DNA of 64,000 bases, from contig MU006218.1 in assembly GCA_010093685.1 (NCBI GenBank), forward strand, positions 1,485,637 to 1,549,636, in the 5' to 3' direction. Below are positions 10,056 to 21,127 of the stretch, piece after piece. The position numbers and the translations under genes were made by a program. Within the stretch, counting starts at the first letter, position 1; the number at the start of each line of letters is the position of its first letter. Source of the DNA: Ophiobolus disseminans. Taxonomy: Eukaryota; Ascomycota; Dothideomycetes; Pleosporales; Phaeosphaeriaceae. Under the pieces are notes generated by a model. That model ran no database searches. It saw only the letters and a program-made list of their open reading frames with translations, and was not told the origin of the DNA.

Positions 10056-13000
10056 TCACTCCTCATCCTCTGTATCAGCCTCCTCCGCCACACTCCCCGT
10101 ATCGCCACCCTTCCTATAGTTTACATACGACCCATCTTCGACAGCGCTACTACGCATGCTACTCCTTCTCGTACTCCTACTAACCACACCGGGGAAGATG
10201 CGTGGCTCGCCGTCCAATGTCGCGCTGCTAGTTGTGCGTGTCAGGCCCAGGGCTTCGCCGTCACCCTGAGACTGCTGAGGCTGAGGCGCAGACATTGTGC
10301 TTGGATTGATAGTCACTGTTGAGGAGCGGCGAGGGTGTTCGAAGCCGCTGTCCCTGGTGCTGGTCGGAGAGGTGGGCATGGTTGCCATATCGGTCGCAGA
10401 CGCAGACGGGTTCAAGCGGGCTTGCTGGACGGGTCCGAGGGGGCCGGAGATCGCGCCTGGTGGGAGGCTGGAGAAGTGACCCTGTTCTGCCATCTTTGAA
10501 GTAGACGCAGTTGGAGAGCCAGGATGTGTGGCCTGCAAAGACTTTGGTGTCTGCGGTGCTTCAGCTGTGGGTTGGAGGTTAGACATGGTGAGGTCGTTTC
10601 TGTTGGTTTGCGCGGCGCGAGTGTAGCGGTCAATCCTATTGGAATTAGTTATTTGATGCCAGAGAACAGTTAACGAAACTCACATGGCAAGCTCTTGCAT
10701 TAATGTCTCATGCCTAAACGCCTCACGGACGCTCGGCACATTCGACCGTGCCATATCGTTGCCTGCAACACCGGGGAGGTGGTAGTTTGCACCCAGCCAC
10801 TTCTGCTTAACAATGTGCTCGAAACCACTTTGCTCGACAGAATGCTTAGCAAGCTCGCACATATCGACGGCGCTCAGCTTGTAAATTTGTGCAGCGACGG
10901 AGTACTCCTCGATGAGTGGCTCCTTGGTGAAGGCGAACTGGAGCGGATCGTCAGTTGACAACGATACGTTCAAGCCTCGCCTGAAGTAACTCAGGAATGG
11001 GTTGCGCTCATAAGCCAGAAACAAGGCGTTGTTACTGAGCGGTGACATGGCAACACCAATTTGTTCAAGATAGAAGATGTACTGCAAAAGGGGCACCTTG
11101 CGAAGCAAGAGACCGTGACTGATGCTGTGAGAACAGAGCACAGCAGCGGCCAGATGATCGGTATCTCCAGCTTCTCCGCAATGTGGCCGTAGCAGGAAAG
11201 TACTGAAGCCACGTTGCTTTCTCCAAACATTCAGAGAAGCGATGTTAGCGAACAAATAGTACATCCAGTAGCTGTACGGTGGGTTCTGCTTTGTTGCCCA
11301 TTCTTTGGGAAACGGGAACTTCTTGTAGACACGACGTTCAATCTTGCTCTCATCGTCGACACTGTCGAACCCAATGACTCTTTGCAGGAAGATGTGAAGC
11401 TTGGGGTGGCTGGTTGGATCTCTTGTGACTTCGAACAGCGGTTGGAATACATTAACAATGACTTGCTGGAAGTTCTCCATCAGACCAGTTGCCTTGTACA
11501 CATCAAACAGACGTGGCACCTGGATGAGCCAGCGCACATTGGGCGAGAAGAGTTTGTTGTCGATGACCCAAGCAGCAAGCTTGTCCCACTCCTCAATGTC
11601 CCTGCCGTAGATTGAGATGCGCCATTCGGCAAACTGATATTTGCTTGATTCCAAATCGGAAATGACCTCCTTTGTAATTTCTGCTAGATATCGGCCTCTG
11701 ATGAAGTTGTCTGTCTTGAGAAAGATGGTACGTAGGCGCGATTCACCAACAGGATTGTACTTCAAGTTGAACTTGTCGAAGCGATGGAAGGAATCGGTAT
11801 GAGCCTGCTGCTGTTAATGAATGTTCCACGAGAGGGATTTTCGTTACTCACATGCATGTCGAGCGTGTCGATGCTCAGATCGTAAGCGGTCAGGTTGATG
11901 GACTCGAATACTTCCTTTAGGGTGAGATGCTTGCCGTCACGAAAGAGCACCACCTCATCTGGCGACTTTTTCATTTTCGACTTGATGAAGCGCAGCAGAT
12001 GCTTTTGGTTCATACAAGCTGAGTGGTGAACGTGCGTGTCAACTTTTCGCACGTTGTAAAAATCTCGATGCGGCACCTTCTTGCTGTCGGCAGTCTCCTG
12101 ATACTCGTTCAAGAGATAGTAGAGATTGAACTTCCCTTCTAGATACTGGAGTCGTCTGAACGCGAAACTCTTACTCGGTCCATCGGAAGAGATCTCTAGG
12201 ATTGAATCCAGATCAATGTAGAACTCGCGCAGCGTTGGAATCGCTACAATAGGCGTATCGAGCTCTGCTGACTTTGCAGTCTCGTAGACCTGGTACACTC
12301 CGCCTTCATCCAGGCGAAACGACATCTCTGACGAGCCGGGAACGGGGAGCAGGTCGTCTAGGTAAAAGTCCTCTCCAATATTAGTACCCATCTTGCGGGG
12401 CGGTTTGGGCGGCTCTGTGGGCTCCAATATGCCGCTGTTCTGCATGCTGCTTGAGGCATTACGACGCTCCTTGGAGAAGTCGTTCCAGACAGGCTCTGGG
12501 TGAGGGGGGTATATGCGCCACGCTGGATCATCTTTGGGGTTGTCGAAACTGCGTTGTAGCGACAGGCGTATATACTTGTGGCGCAAATCCAATACTTTCT
12601 GCACATTTGTGTATATGGCGCTCAGTTCAGCAGTAACGCTTGAGTCTGTGATTGCGAAGCCTCCTGCTCCTGACCCAACGCCGACGCCGGCCCCGGCGCC
12701 ATGGATTCCTTCCTCAGCGAGCATAGGTTTGGGTTCGTGAGGTAGTTCAGGGTGCTTTGTGTGGGCTCTGGCCTGATGATCGGCTTGAAGATGAGGATCT
12801 GCATCGTCATGGCTACTTTGAACGTTTGCACCGTGCGATGTCATATGCGAACGGGGTTCCTGTGACCTGTCTGCGTGTGACACGCCGATGGGAAGCGTGG
12901 ACCGATTGACCTGATGCGCGAGACTGACGTTGCTTTTCCGCGAGCGAATGCTGTCAGCTCTGCTCATGAAGTCGCCATCGGTGGTGCCAAAATTGGCGGG

Positions 13001-13483
13001 GAACGTCTTCGCCCGCATAGCTGGACTGTAACTCTCGCCAGCTTGCGACCCGCCATACTGAGTCTCCCATTGGTGCCGCTGATAGAACTGCTTTGCCTCG
13101 GTATGGCTCATCTGTTTCTCTGCCGTGTAATCGTAGAAGGCGGTCCGTCGCTGCTTGTCGCGGGGCAGCATGCCGCTGTCGTCTTCTTCCACACTTGTGC
13201 CAGCTGGTGTCTGTGCAGTTGCACTTGTGCCATGGTCCGCTTGTGTGCGGCGAGAGCTGCTTGCTCCTGGCTCAGAGGACTCGGGACTGAGCTCGTCTTC
13301 CTCAGAGGAGGATATGTGATCATCGTGGGCGGTGGGGCCCAGATCTGGGGAATCCTCCGGGTCTGCTGAAAATGCTCCTATTGACTTGTCAGCATGCAAT
13401 TGGTGAATGGTTGAATAGGCTATGTTACCTTTCAGCATGATTTTTTGGTTTAGGGGGAGAAGTGGGTGTGGCTGTAGTGTCAC
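10056..13483 (-). CDS. AMD1: AMP deaminase
   Basis: The enzyme hydrolyses AMP to IMP and ammonia, a cytosolic step of the purine nucleotide cycle. Four exons, 13483-13429, 13377-11852, 11804-10684 and 10635-10056, encode about 1093 residues. The three introns are 51, 47 and 48 bp with good GT/AG ends. The metal-binding HVHHSACM stands at the start of the TIM-barrel domain, followed by KYNPVGESRLR and the family signature SLSTDDPLQF. The N-terminal ~300 residues are disordered, Ser/Glu/His-rich and poorly conserved, as is usual for the regulatory extension. The C-terminal ~190 residues after the barrel are low complexity (Ser/Thr/Pro) and end in an acidic EEADTEDEE. Intron 1 is 51 bp without an in-frame stop, so unspliced message would also be translatable. 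The identification is secure. Confidence 0.96.
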
Positions 13484-14080
13484 AGCTACGAAGGATACTT
13501 GAGCGACGCGGACTACAGGTGATCGGAGGTCCCCGATCCCGTGCTACGCTTAAAAGTCATTATTGTAGGAACGTCATCGAGCAGAGTGAATATCAATCAA
13601 GAGGGTTCGATTGATGCGGCAGGTCTCTACGATATGTACATTGCTGTTCTTGTGTCCTCCTTCTGATGCTCATCGGTATGGAGGCAGGATTGTGCAGGCT
13701 AGTCAGGCATAAAGAAGCCAGCAGACGCATGACTCGCCATTTTTATTGATAGCATCTGGACTCATTTCGTACATGAGGACTTGCTATGTCAAGCTGGAAC
13801 ATAGCCAGGACTTCACAAACCGCTATGATTGGGTTTAACGCCGTTTTAAGTACTACCCAAAAGCCGGACTCTTCGAGGTCGTCATTGAAGAGCCAGCGTC
13901 GTCACGTGCTGCGCGTGGTGGATGGGCTAAGCTAAATCAGTCAATTGTTTTTTACGAAGTAGCGCGGTCTCTCCAAAACCAGTAGCCACCGCCGGAGCAT
14001 TGAGATTTCAACCGTCGTTCCTCCAAATTCGCATCCAACCTGAAAATGTATGGTATACTCGCGGTACAGTACTTCTATAT
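13484..14080. promoter_or_regulatory. Divergent intergenic region, 0.6 kb
   Basis: This separates AMP deaminase (-) from the RRM gene (+) and should hold both promoters. I see no coding potential and no distinct repeat in it. Confidence 0.4.
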
Positions 14081-14090
14081 TGGCTAATGC

Positions 14091-15146
14091 GTGATAAGGT
14101 TTCTTCTCAGACGTGCCGCCGTTCGTGCTATCAGCGCAACACCTTCCAGGACTCTTCTTGCGAAGCCGCGATCAATCACCACCTTCACACCTGCTGCTTT
14201 CCGCACACGGCAGCAGCAATGGTCAGTAGCATTCCAGCGGAGGTTTGCCAGCGACGAGGCGGACAAGAAGGACGCTGCACAGGCCGCCGCCGCTGATGTG
14301 CCCGAAAACTTTGCGCAGACTGCGGCAGAGGCGCCAATGGAGGACGGTCTGACCCCAGCGCAACAAGATGCACAGGCAGAGCCGACCGATGCCAAAGCCA
14401 CGATTGGCGTAGATGCTCTGGAGGAGGTTGCAAAGGCTGCCGACTCGAGCGCCCCTAGCACCGGGAAGAGGTGGGAACGCCGCGAGAAGAACACCAACCC
14501 GCCGACTAAGACGCTATACATCGGCAACTTGTACTACGAGGTCACCACCGACCAGCTGAAGAAGGTCTTCTCGCGTTTCGGCGAGGTCGAGAACGTCAAG
14601 ATCGTCTACGACAACAGAGGCCTCAGCAGAGGGTAAGTGTGGCGGACATATTCCAAAGCCAGACACTAATCAGCTTGCAGATTCGCCTATATCGATTTCA
14701 AGGAAATTAGCGATGCCCAGTCGGCGGTTGACAACCTCGACATGCAGGTCTTTGAGGGCCGCAACCTGGTCGTGCAGTTCCACAAGGCCAAGGAGCAGGG
14801 CAGGTCGCCTCGCTCCGGCGGCCCCTTTGGAGGCTTCGAGTCCAACCCACCGTCCAAGACGCTCTTCATTGGCAACATGTCCTTCGAGATGTCTGACAAG
14901 GACCTGAACGACCTCTTCCGCGACATTCGCAACGTCATGGACGTCCGCGTTGCCATCGATAGGCGCACCGGCCAACCGAGAGGCTTCGCCCACGCAGACT
15001 TCATCGATGTTGCTAGCGCCACCCGGGCCAGGGAAGTGTTGAAGGAGAAGGTCATCTACGGAAGGGAGCTACGCATCGACTTCAGCAAGTCGACCGCATC
15101 CCCGCGGGAGCACAACAAGCGCGCGGACTCGGGTACTCAGGAGTAG
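14091..15146 (+). CDS. Two-RRM RNA-binding protein with a mitochondrial-type leader
   Basis: Exons 14091-14632 and 14681-15146 are joined across a 48-bp intron (GTAAGT...TTGCAG) that falls inside RRM1 and restores the frame. RRM1 has RNP2-like TLYIGNLYYEVTTDQLKKVF and RNP1-like GLSRGFAYIDF. RRM2 has TLFIGNMSFEM and RTGQPRGFAHADF. The first ~50 residues are Arg/Ala/Ser/Thr-rich without acidic residues (RRAAVRAISATPSRTLLAKP, then FQRRFAS), typical of a mitochondrial presequence with a cleavage-like RRFAS. I infer a role in mitochondrial RNA metabolism. The frame is open upstream only to a TAA at 14085-14087 and contains no ATG before the leader, so a short 5' exon or another start must exist that I could not place. 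An ATG at 14046 is near but does not splice in phase with any site I found. Confidence 0.8.
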
Positions 15147-15594
15147 GGTGTGAAAGTTGGATAAGTCCGGTTTCTGCTGCTTCTACCGTGTCATAGGTAA
15201 TGTGTCGAAGACTGGGAAAATGCATGTATCATAGTAGAGGAGCGTGCTGGCGTTATCATCTCCCCTTCCGCTGTACATTTCACGCTGGGCCGGATGGAGT
15301 TTGTTCCAAAATCTAATGACATTCGCCCTGTGGCTCTGTACTTGTATTGAACGACCGAATCTTCAGCATTTGTGCTCACGTGAAAGTCGCGCGTGTGCCT
15401 GGGTGACATGCAGCGGAACTGCAATGCGACCTCGGCTTGTGGCGCCCCGCTACCCCAACCCTGCTGAGCAATAAGTCGAGTCGGAACCGCCTCACCACGC
15501 ATGCACTTCACATCCAACTTTGTACCATAGAGCTCTCTCTTCTTTCTTCGCGACCACCTCTCCTTCACCACTCAGACCAGCAACTGCCAGCGCA
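15147..15594. promoter_or_regulatory. Intergenic, 0.45 kb, presumed PEX5 promoter
   Basis: The last ~80 bases before the PEX5 ATG are CT-rich (clusters of TCTCTC and CTTCA), common just upstream of fungal start codons. No coding signal is present. Confidence 0.35.
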
Positions 15595-17556
15595 ATGTCC
15601 TTCCTCGGCGGCGCAGAGTGCTCAACGGGGGCAAACCCGCTCAGCCAGTTCACCAAGCATGTGCAAGATGACAAGAGCCTGCAAAGAGACCGCCTGATCG
15701 GACGGGGGCCGGGCGGTATGCATGAAAGCATGCGCAGCCAGCAGATGGGCGGCGGCTCAGATGGCGTAAGTACTAAGAAGGCATGTCAGATAGGACAATG
15801 ACTGACAAGACGGTGCCAGATGATGAACGACTTCATGCAACAAAACGCGCAACTACCACAAGGGCCCGGCCCCGCCTCGCCATTTGCCATGGAGCACATG
15901 CGGAGAGAACTGGAGCGCGCACAACACAGCGGATCGCCAGCTTGGGCAGCCGAGTTCGACCCGGGCATGCAAGCACCGCAGATGGGGCCGACGATGCAGG
16001 AGCGATCGGCCGGCTTCAGCCCCGCCGACTTTGCCAAATTCCAGCAGATGAACCCGAACGCGCGGACGGCAAGCCCCACGACCGCCGACCAGCCCGCCAT
16101 GATGGGCGGGTACCAGCGGCCCATGTACGGCATGAACATGGGCATGGGCATGGGCGGCATGGGAATGGGTATGATGCCGCAGAACTACTCGCAGCAGAAC
16201 TTCCAGCAGCCCATGCAGAACTCGGCCAAGGGCAAGGAGCGCCTGGTCGAGCTGGACGACAAGGACTGGGAGGCGCACTTTGCCGAGCTGGAGCAGACGG
16301 ATCAGAACCTCGATGCGCTGGACGCCGAGGCGAACAAGCACATCGAAGCGGAGCTGAATGAAATGGACAGGTCAGTAGTCGACTTCGACGACTTCGAGTC
16401 GGTGTGGAAAGGCATCCAGGCTGAGACTGAATTCGCTAGGCAACTGGCCAACGAGGAGAGCTTCGTCGAGGGACACATGGGCGACCTGGACCAGTGGGAG
16501 GGCTTCGACGGCCTCAATACGCACACCGTGCGCGACCCTGCCATGGGCGACTATCTGTTCGAGCAGGAGAACCTGTTCAGCAACGTCACAAACCCGTTTG
16601 AAGAGGGGGTCAAGATTATGGAGGAAGGCGGAAACCTCTCCCTAGCCGCCCTCGCCTTTGAAGCCGCCGTTCAAAAAGACCCTAGCCACATCGCAGCCTG
16701 GACCCGCCTAGGAGAATCGCAAGCCCAAAACGAAAAGGAGACGCCCGCTATCCGCGCACTCGAACACGCCCTCAAGCAGGACCCCTCGAATCTTGAAGCC
16801 CTCATGGGCCTCGCCGTATCATACACGAACGAAGGCTACGAATCCACCGCCTACCGCACCCTCGAGCGCTGGGTCGCCACAAAATACCCCTCCCTCATCA
16901 AAGAACCCCTCTCCTCAGACGCAGAAATGGGCTTCACAGACCGCCACCTCCTCCACGAAAAAATCACAAACCTCTTCATCCAAGCAGCTCAACTCTCCCC
17001 ATCGGGCGAGCAGATGGACCCCGACGTACAAGTCGGCCTCGGCGTGCTTTTCTACGGCGTAGAAGAATACGACAAGGCCGTCGACTGCTTCGGCGCCGCC
17101 CTCGCCTCCACAGAATCCGGCGTGTCCAACTCGTCATCACAAGTTCACCTCCTCTGGAACCGCCTCGGCGCCACCCTCGCCAACTCAGGCCGCAGCGAAG
17201 AAGCCATCGACGCCTACTCGCGCGCCCTCGCCTTGCGCCCCAACTTTGTTCGCGCACGCTACAACCTCGGCGTATCCTGCATCAACATCGGTTGCTTCAC
17301 TGAAGCCGCACAACACCTCCTCGGCGCGCTCGCTATGCACAAAGTCGTCGAGCGCGAGGGCAAGGAGAAGGCGCGAGCTGTTGTTGGCGACGGCGTGAGT
17401 GAGCGTGATTTGGATAATATGATTCATCAGAATCAGAGCACAAATCTTTATGATACACTTAGACGCGTGTTTGGCCAGATGGGACGCAGGGATTTGGCAG
17501 ATATTGTCGGGCCCGGGATGGACGTGGAGCGTTTTCGAGGCGAGTTTGAGTTCTGA
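15595..17556 (+). CDS. PEX5: Peroxisomal targeting signal 1 receptor (peroxin 5)
   Basis: PEX5 binds C-terminal SKL-type signals in the cytosol and carries cargo to the PEX13/PEX14 docking complex. Exon 1 (15595-15765) and exon 2 (15820-17556) are joined by a 54-bp intron, giving 635 residues, normal for the family. The N-terminus has the conserved cysteine in GGAECSTGANPLSQF, the residue mono-ubiquitinated during receptor recycling in yeast. Several WxxxF/Y-type docking motifs follow: WAAEF near residue 98, WEAHF near 206 and a WEGF near 283. A Met/Gly-rich linker (GMNMGMGMGGMGMG) lies between the first two. From about residue 350 there are TPR repeats ending with ALRPNFVRARYNLGVSCINIG, the typical cargo-binding TPR7 region. 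The 5' CT-rich tract and the CGCAATG context support this start. Confidence 0.96.
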
Positions 17557-17876
17557 ATTAGACTTTGATAGAGGTGTGTATATCAGGGGAAAGGAAAAGT
17601 TGGAGCATGCAGGGCATAATGACTGGCGTGCAGAACGCAGGGTCAGATTTTATGACGATGAAGGCGAGTTGGGGGATAGTTGTTGCTTTGGCACGAGGAC
17701 GGTCGAGGTTGGACTCGATCGCGTGTGGAAGTTGCATGGTGGCGTTTAGATATGCTTGTATATATGTGCGCTTCATGAGCGCCGATGAAAATGTTACGAA
17801 GATTAGACATTCATCGAGATATTAATTCATAATGGACTATATGATGTGAGTAAACACCCATCTCGTCGCCATTATA

Positions 17877-18918
17877 TTAGTAGGGAACACTCGGCACCCT
17901 CTCCGATCCATTGCTACGCTGGTAATAATTGATAGCCCCAGGTGCCTTCGCGCAATTAGTCAAATACGTCGGCGCCGCGCTCGTCGGAATCGTATTCCCC
18001 TCTTGAGGACGTCCATACGCCTATACATTATTAGCACAACACATCCATCTCACCCACAATCCATAGACTTACATATTCATAGTACCAAATCTCGCTCAGC
18101 GCCGTGAATCCCGAATCGGTACTATTCGCCGCGCGCCCCGCAGCTGTAGTGTTATACCTGGGTCCGTTACATCCGATAAACGGCACGCCGCCGTGGTTCT
18201 CAAATAGCACGTCTCTAATAGTCGCGTACGTGTACCCCGTCTTGTTCGAGGGCGTGATCTCTGCTTCCTCGAGCCACTTGAACGTGGGAAAGCGCTTGTA
18301 GTACTTAATCGCCGTCTCAAAGAAATCAACCACATCCTCGTGCAAGCGGTACTGCGGGCCGTAGCAAGGGATATTGAAGGTAGAAAAGCATGTAGCGTGT
18401 TTACTGAATTCGTGGGCCCAGAAACCGGGGTTGTCTTGGCGCCATGCGACCCAGTATGCGTTCATGTACTCGAGCAGATCGTAGCGGCCAAAGGGCTCGA
18501 GGAAAGTGCCGATGTTAGAGCCGTTGTAAGGCGGGACGAATGTACCGTTTGGCAGACCCGTGGTGGTGTTGGGCGAGGGGATGGGGTCGTATTGGCGGGT
18601 TAGGTCGCAGTATTGCGTGTAGGTACCGTTGCAGAAGTCTGGCCAGAGGCCGTGGAGGGTGAACGTATCTTTGGGGAGGAGTTGGCCCTCGGTTTCGCCG
18701 CCCGTGTAGGTGTTCCAGAACTGTGTGGTTAGGAGCAGGCCGCCGAATGTTTCGACACAGCAGGAATCGACTTTTGAGGGGTCGGAGGAGGGGCAGGAGA
18801 GGAGTGGCTTTTGGAGTTGGCAGGTGTGATTTAATGCACTTTGGCCTGGGTAGAGTTGAGCGGACGTAGAGCTTGCAAGCAGAGCTGCGGCTCCTATCTT
18901 GACGACCGGGATACGCAT
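17877..18918 (-). CDS. Secreted ribonuclease T2
   Basis: An endoribonuclease that cleaves single-stranded RNA through 2',3'-cyclic phosphates and acts outside the cell or in the vacuole. Exon 1 is 18918-18073. A 52-bp intron (GTAAGT...GTATAG) leads to exon 2, 18020-17877, which adds AYGRPQEGN and ends in VPSVPY, for 329 residues. I chose the ATG at 18918 rather than the in-frame one at 18942 because MRIPVVKIGAAALLASSTSA is a standard signal peptide. Both catalytic blocks are present: CAS I as FTLHGLWPDFC and CAS II as FWAHEFSKHATCF, where Phe and Ala replace the usual Trp and Gly. Many cysteines and NxT/S sites fit a glycosylated, disulphide-bonded secreted enzyme. The gene converges with PEX5. 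Confidence 0.95.
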
Positions 18919-18942
18919 CTTGAAGTAGTACAGAAGGACCAA

Positions 18943-19696
18943 TTGACGAAAGAGATGATCGTACAGTACCTGGCAGCTTTCCTGGGACTCGGGACCTTTC
19001 TATCTTTTAATGTTGGCCACTTTCTCTCCACGAAATACTTTCCTGCGGCAGCTCTTTGCCCCATGTGGAAGGTGCGATGTTCACGACCCCAGTAGGCGGC
19101 GATGAGCGATGCGCGGAGCAGTACCTGCAGGTAAGCTAGGGTGTGGGCATGCTCTCACGTGTGCTCTTCATTGGACGATAAGAGGACAAGGCTACGCAAG
19201 CCGCGCCGTGATGCTTGTCTCGATTGTGTAGAGCCTCCGAGGCGACGATGACAACCGCATGATTTGACTGGCAGATTGGTGGTAAGCTCCAGTCACAGTC
19301 TGGTTGTGCTTAGATTGAGGAATGTTGTTAGTTGAGGCGCTCGTAGGATGATTGAGTCTGGAAAGGGTTGAGAGGAAGGGAACGTGGGTGCTCGATAGGC
19401 GAACACTGGATGGGAGCTTCCGCCTCTGACGTATGCAGCACATCGAGCGGTTGTCGCTTGGAAGAGGTATCTTGAGATTGAGGCTTTGACATTTATGCCT
19501 TAAACATCTGCAATAATGCTGTACTTTGCTGGTGGTAGAGTATTGGTGAATAGGCAAGCCGCTGTATGGATGTAGCTTGCCGGTACGTCGGTCGAACTTG
19601 TGTTCCGCAAGGCAGCTACAACTGCCCGCTAACTCCGTCAAGCCTCATTCCACTTTCATCATAACATCACCACTTTTATACCATAAGCCCAACGCG
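18943..19696. promoter_or_regulatory. Divergent intergenic region, 0.75 kb
   Basis: This is the shared upstream region of RNase T2 (-) and the metallo-beta-lactamase gene (+). Open frames here (for example 19641-19192 on the minus strand) have Ser/Arg/His-biased composition and no homologue I recognise, so I treat them as chance. Confidence 0.4.
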
Positions 19697-19761
19697 ATGC
19701 CTCCAAAACCACTCATCCAACGCGCTTTTTTAGGCACTTGTCAACCGCCAGAGTTCGCAAC

Positions 19762-20901
19762 ATGCCGCTCTCCAGTTCCGTGAACCCTCTGCCCCCACGT
19801 CAACCTCCAGGCTTCACGACAGCCCACCACAATGGCTCAGGCTTCAAGAACCCATGGCCCTCATATCAAAACTCTACAATCCCAACCCTCCTCAAAGCAC
19901 GTTGGAGCATACCGAAGAACTTCGTCCCCGTACCTGCCGATCGCCTTGGTCTGGTCGAGGTGCGCAAGCCGGACCTCGCTGCACAGCCAGACGGCTTGAA
20001 GGCGACGTGGATAGGTCATGCTAGTTTTCTTATTGAGACGAGCAGGCAGAAGGGAAGTGACAGGGGAATGAGGATATTGCTGGATCCGGTGTGGAGCGAA
20101 CGAGTCGGGCCTTATGGTATGGTCGGTCCTGTCCGCTTCACCCCACCACCCTGCACCATCGACGAGCTACCCGAAATCGACGCTGTATGTATCAGTCACG
20201 ACCACTACGACCATCTCGACTCAGACACTCTGAAGAAGCTCAACGCGAACCACGACGGTAATCTACGCTACTTTTGTGCGTTGGGCGTCAAATCTGTTCT
20301 TATAGGCTTGGGTGTCGGTATCAAGGCAGAACAAGTCACGGAAATGGATTGGTGGGATGGTACAATGCTTGAACGCGAAGGCGTAGGGAATGTGGAGTTG
20401 ATCTGCACACCTGCACAGCATCGATCCGGTCGCGCGCCTTGGAACTTTGACGGCACGCTGTGGTGCAGCTGGGCCATCAAAGAGCCTGGCGCGGAGGGTA
20501 AGAGACTGTTCTTCGCAGGCGATACCGGCTACTGCCATGTATCCTCAGACACTGAGTACTCGCACCACAACGCTCCTCACCCCCCGTGTCCTGCCTTCAA
20601 AGAGATCGGAGAGCTCTACGGCCCGTTCGATCTCGCACTCGTACCCGCAGGCTGCTTCAAGCCACGATCCGTTTTATCTGGACAGCACTCAAGTCCAGAG
20701 GACTCTTTGGCAATTCACAGAGATGTGAAGAGCAAGAAGAGTATTGCGATGCATTACGGCACGTTTCGGGGTGCTTTTAGCGCCCAGTATGAGCCTGTAA
20801 CTGAACCGGTCGAGCGGTGGAAAAAGGGCGCTGAGGTGGAGGGACTTGAGTGGGACAAGGAGGTAGGACTTTGTGACATTGGAGGAACTGTTGTCGTCTG
20901 A
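19762..20901 (+). CDS. NAPE-PLD-like metallo-beta-lactamase-fold hydrolase
   Basis: A single-exon protein of 379 residues. I start at the ATG at 19762 (MPLSSSVNP), since the frame upstream has no earlier ATG. The metal-binding motif SHDHYDHLD, the later PAQHRSGR, FFAGDTGYC and the C-terminal IAMHYGTFRGAF place it with N-acyl-phosphatidylethanolamine phospholipase D and yeast Fmp30-type proteins. These cleave the phosphodiester bond of N-acyl-PE and bind two zinc ions. The ATWIGHASFLIE strand is also characteristic. Yeast Fmp30 is mitochondrial, but I see no strong leader here, so location is open. A short upstream exon beginning at the ATG at 19697 is possible but no splice supports it. The family call is firm; the substrate is inferred. 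Confidence 0.9.
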   Translation: MPLSSSVNPLPPRQPPGFTTAHHNGSGFKNPWPSYQNSTIPTLLKARWSIPKNFVPVPADRLGLVEVRKPDLAAQPDGLKATWIGHASFLIETSRQKGSDRGMRILLDPVWSERVGPYGMVGPVRFTPPPCTIDELPEIDAVCISHDHYDHLDSDTLKKLNANHDGNLRYFCALGVKSVLIGLGVGIKAEQVTEMDWWDGTMLEREGVGNVELICTPAQHRSGRAPWNFDGTLWCSWAIKEPGAEGKRLFFAGDTGYCHVSSDTEYSHHNAPHPPCPAFKEIGELYGPFDLALVPAGCFKPRSVLSGQHSSPEDSLAIHRDVKSKKSIAMHYGTFRGAFSAQYEPVTEPVERWKKGAEVEGLEWDKEVGLCDIGGTVVV

Positions 20902-21127
20902 TTCAATAAAATAAAATTGCACCATCACCATTTTCTGTCCTCGTTGCTCTTGGGCCTAGAATACTTTCGCTCGCCAACCTTGGAAAGTTGAAGCGGGTTG
21001 ATGCATGTGATCGAGATTTAAGCTTTCTGTACTAACCTGCTAGCGCGACGCCAGGGCTAGATCTTCGAACAATTTCACAATACTCTCTCACGAGCACTAC
21101 TAAACCATATCGCTGCACGAACGCACA

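Noticed and set aside
15783..16361. Second plus-strand frame within the PEX5 N-terminal region
   Set aside because: An alternative frame over the Met/Gly and Gln-rich region; the PEX5 frame explains the sequence fully.
19192..19641. Minus-strand 149-codon frame between RNase T2 and the NAPE-PLD-like gene
   Set aside because: It lies in a divergent promoter region and shows Ser/His/Cys bias without any family feature.
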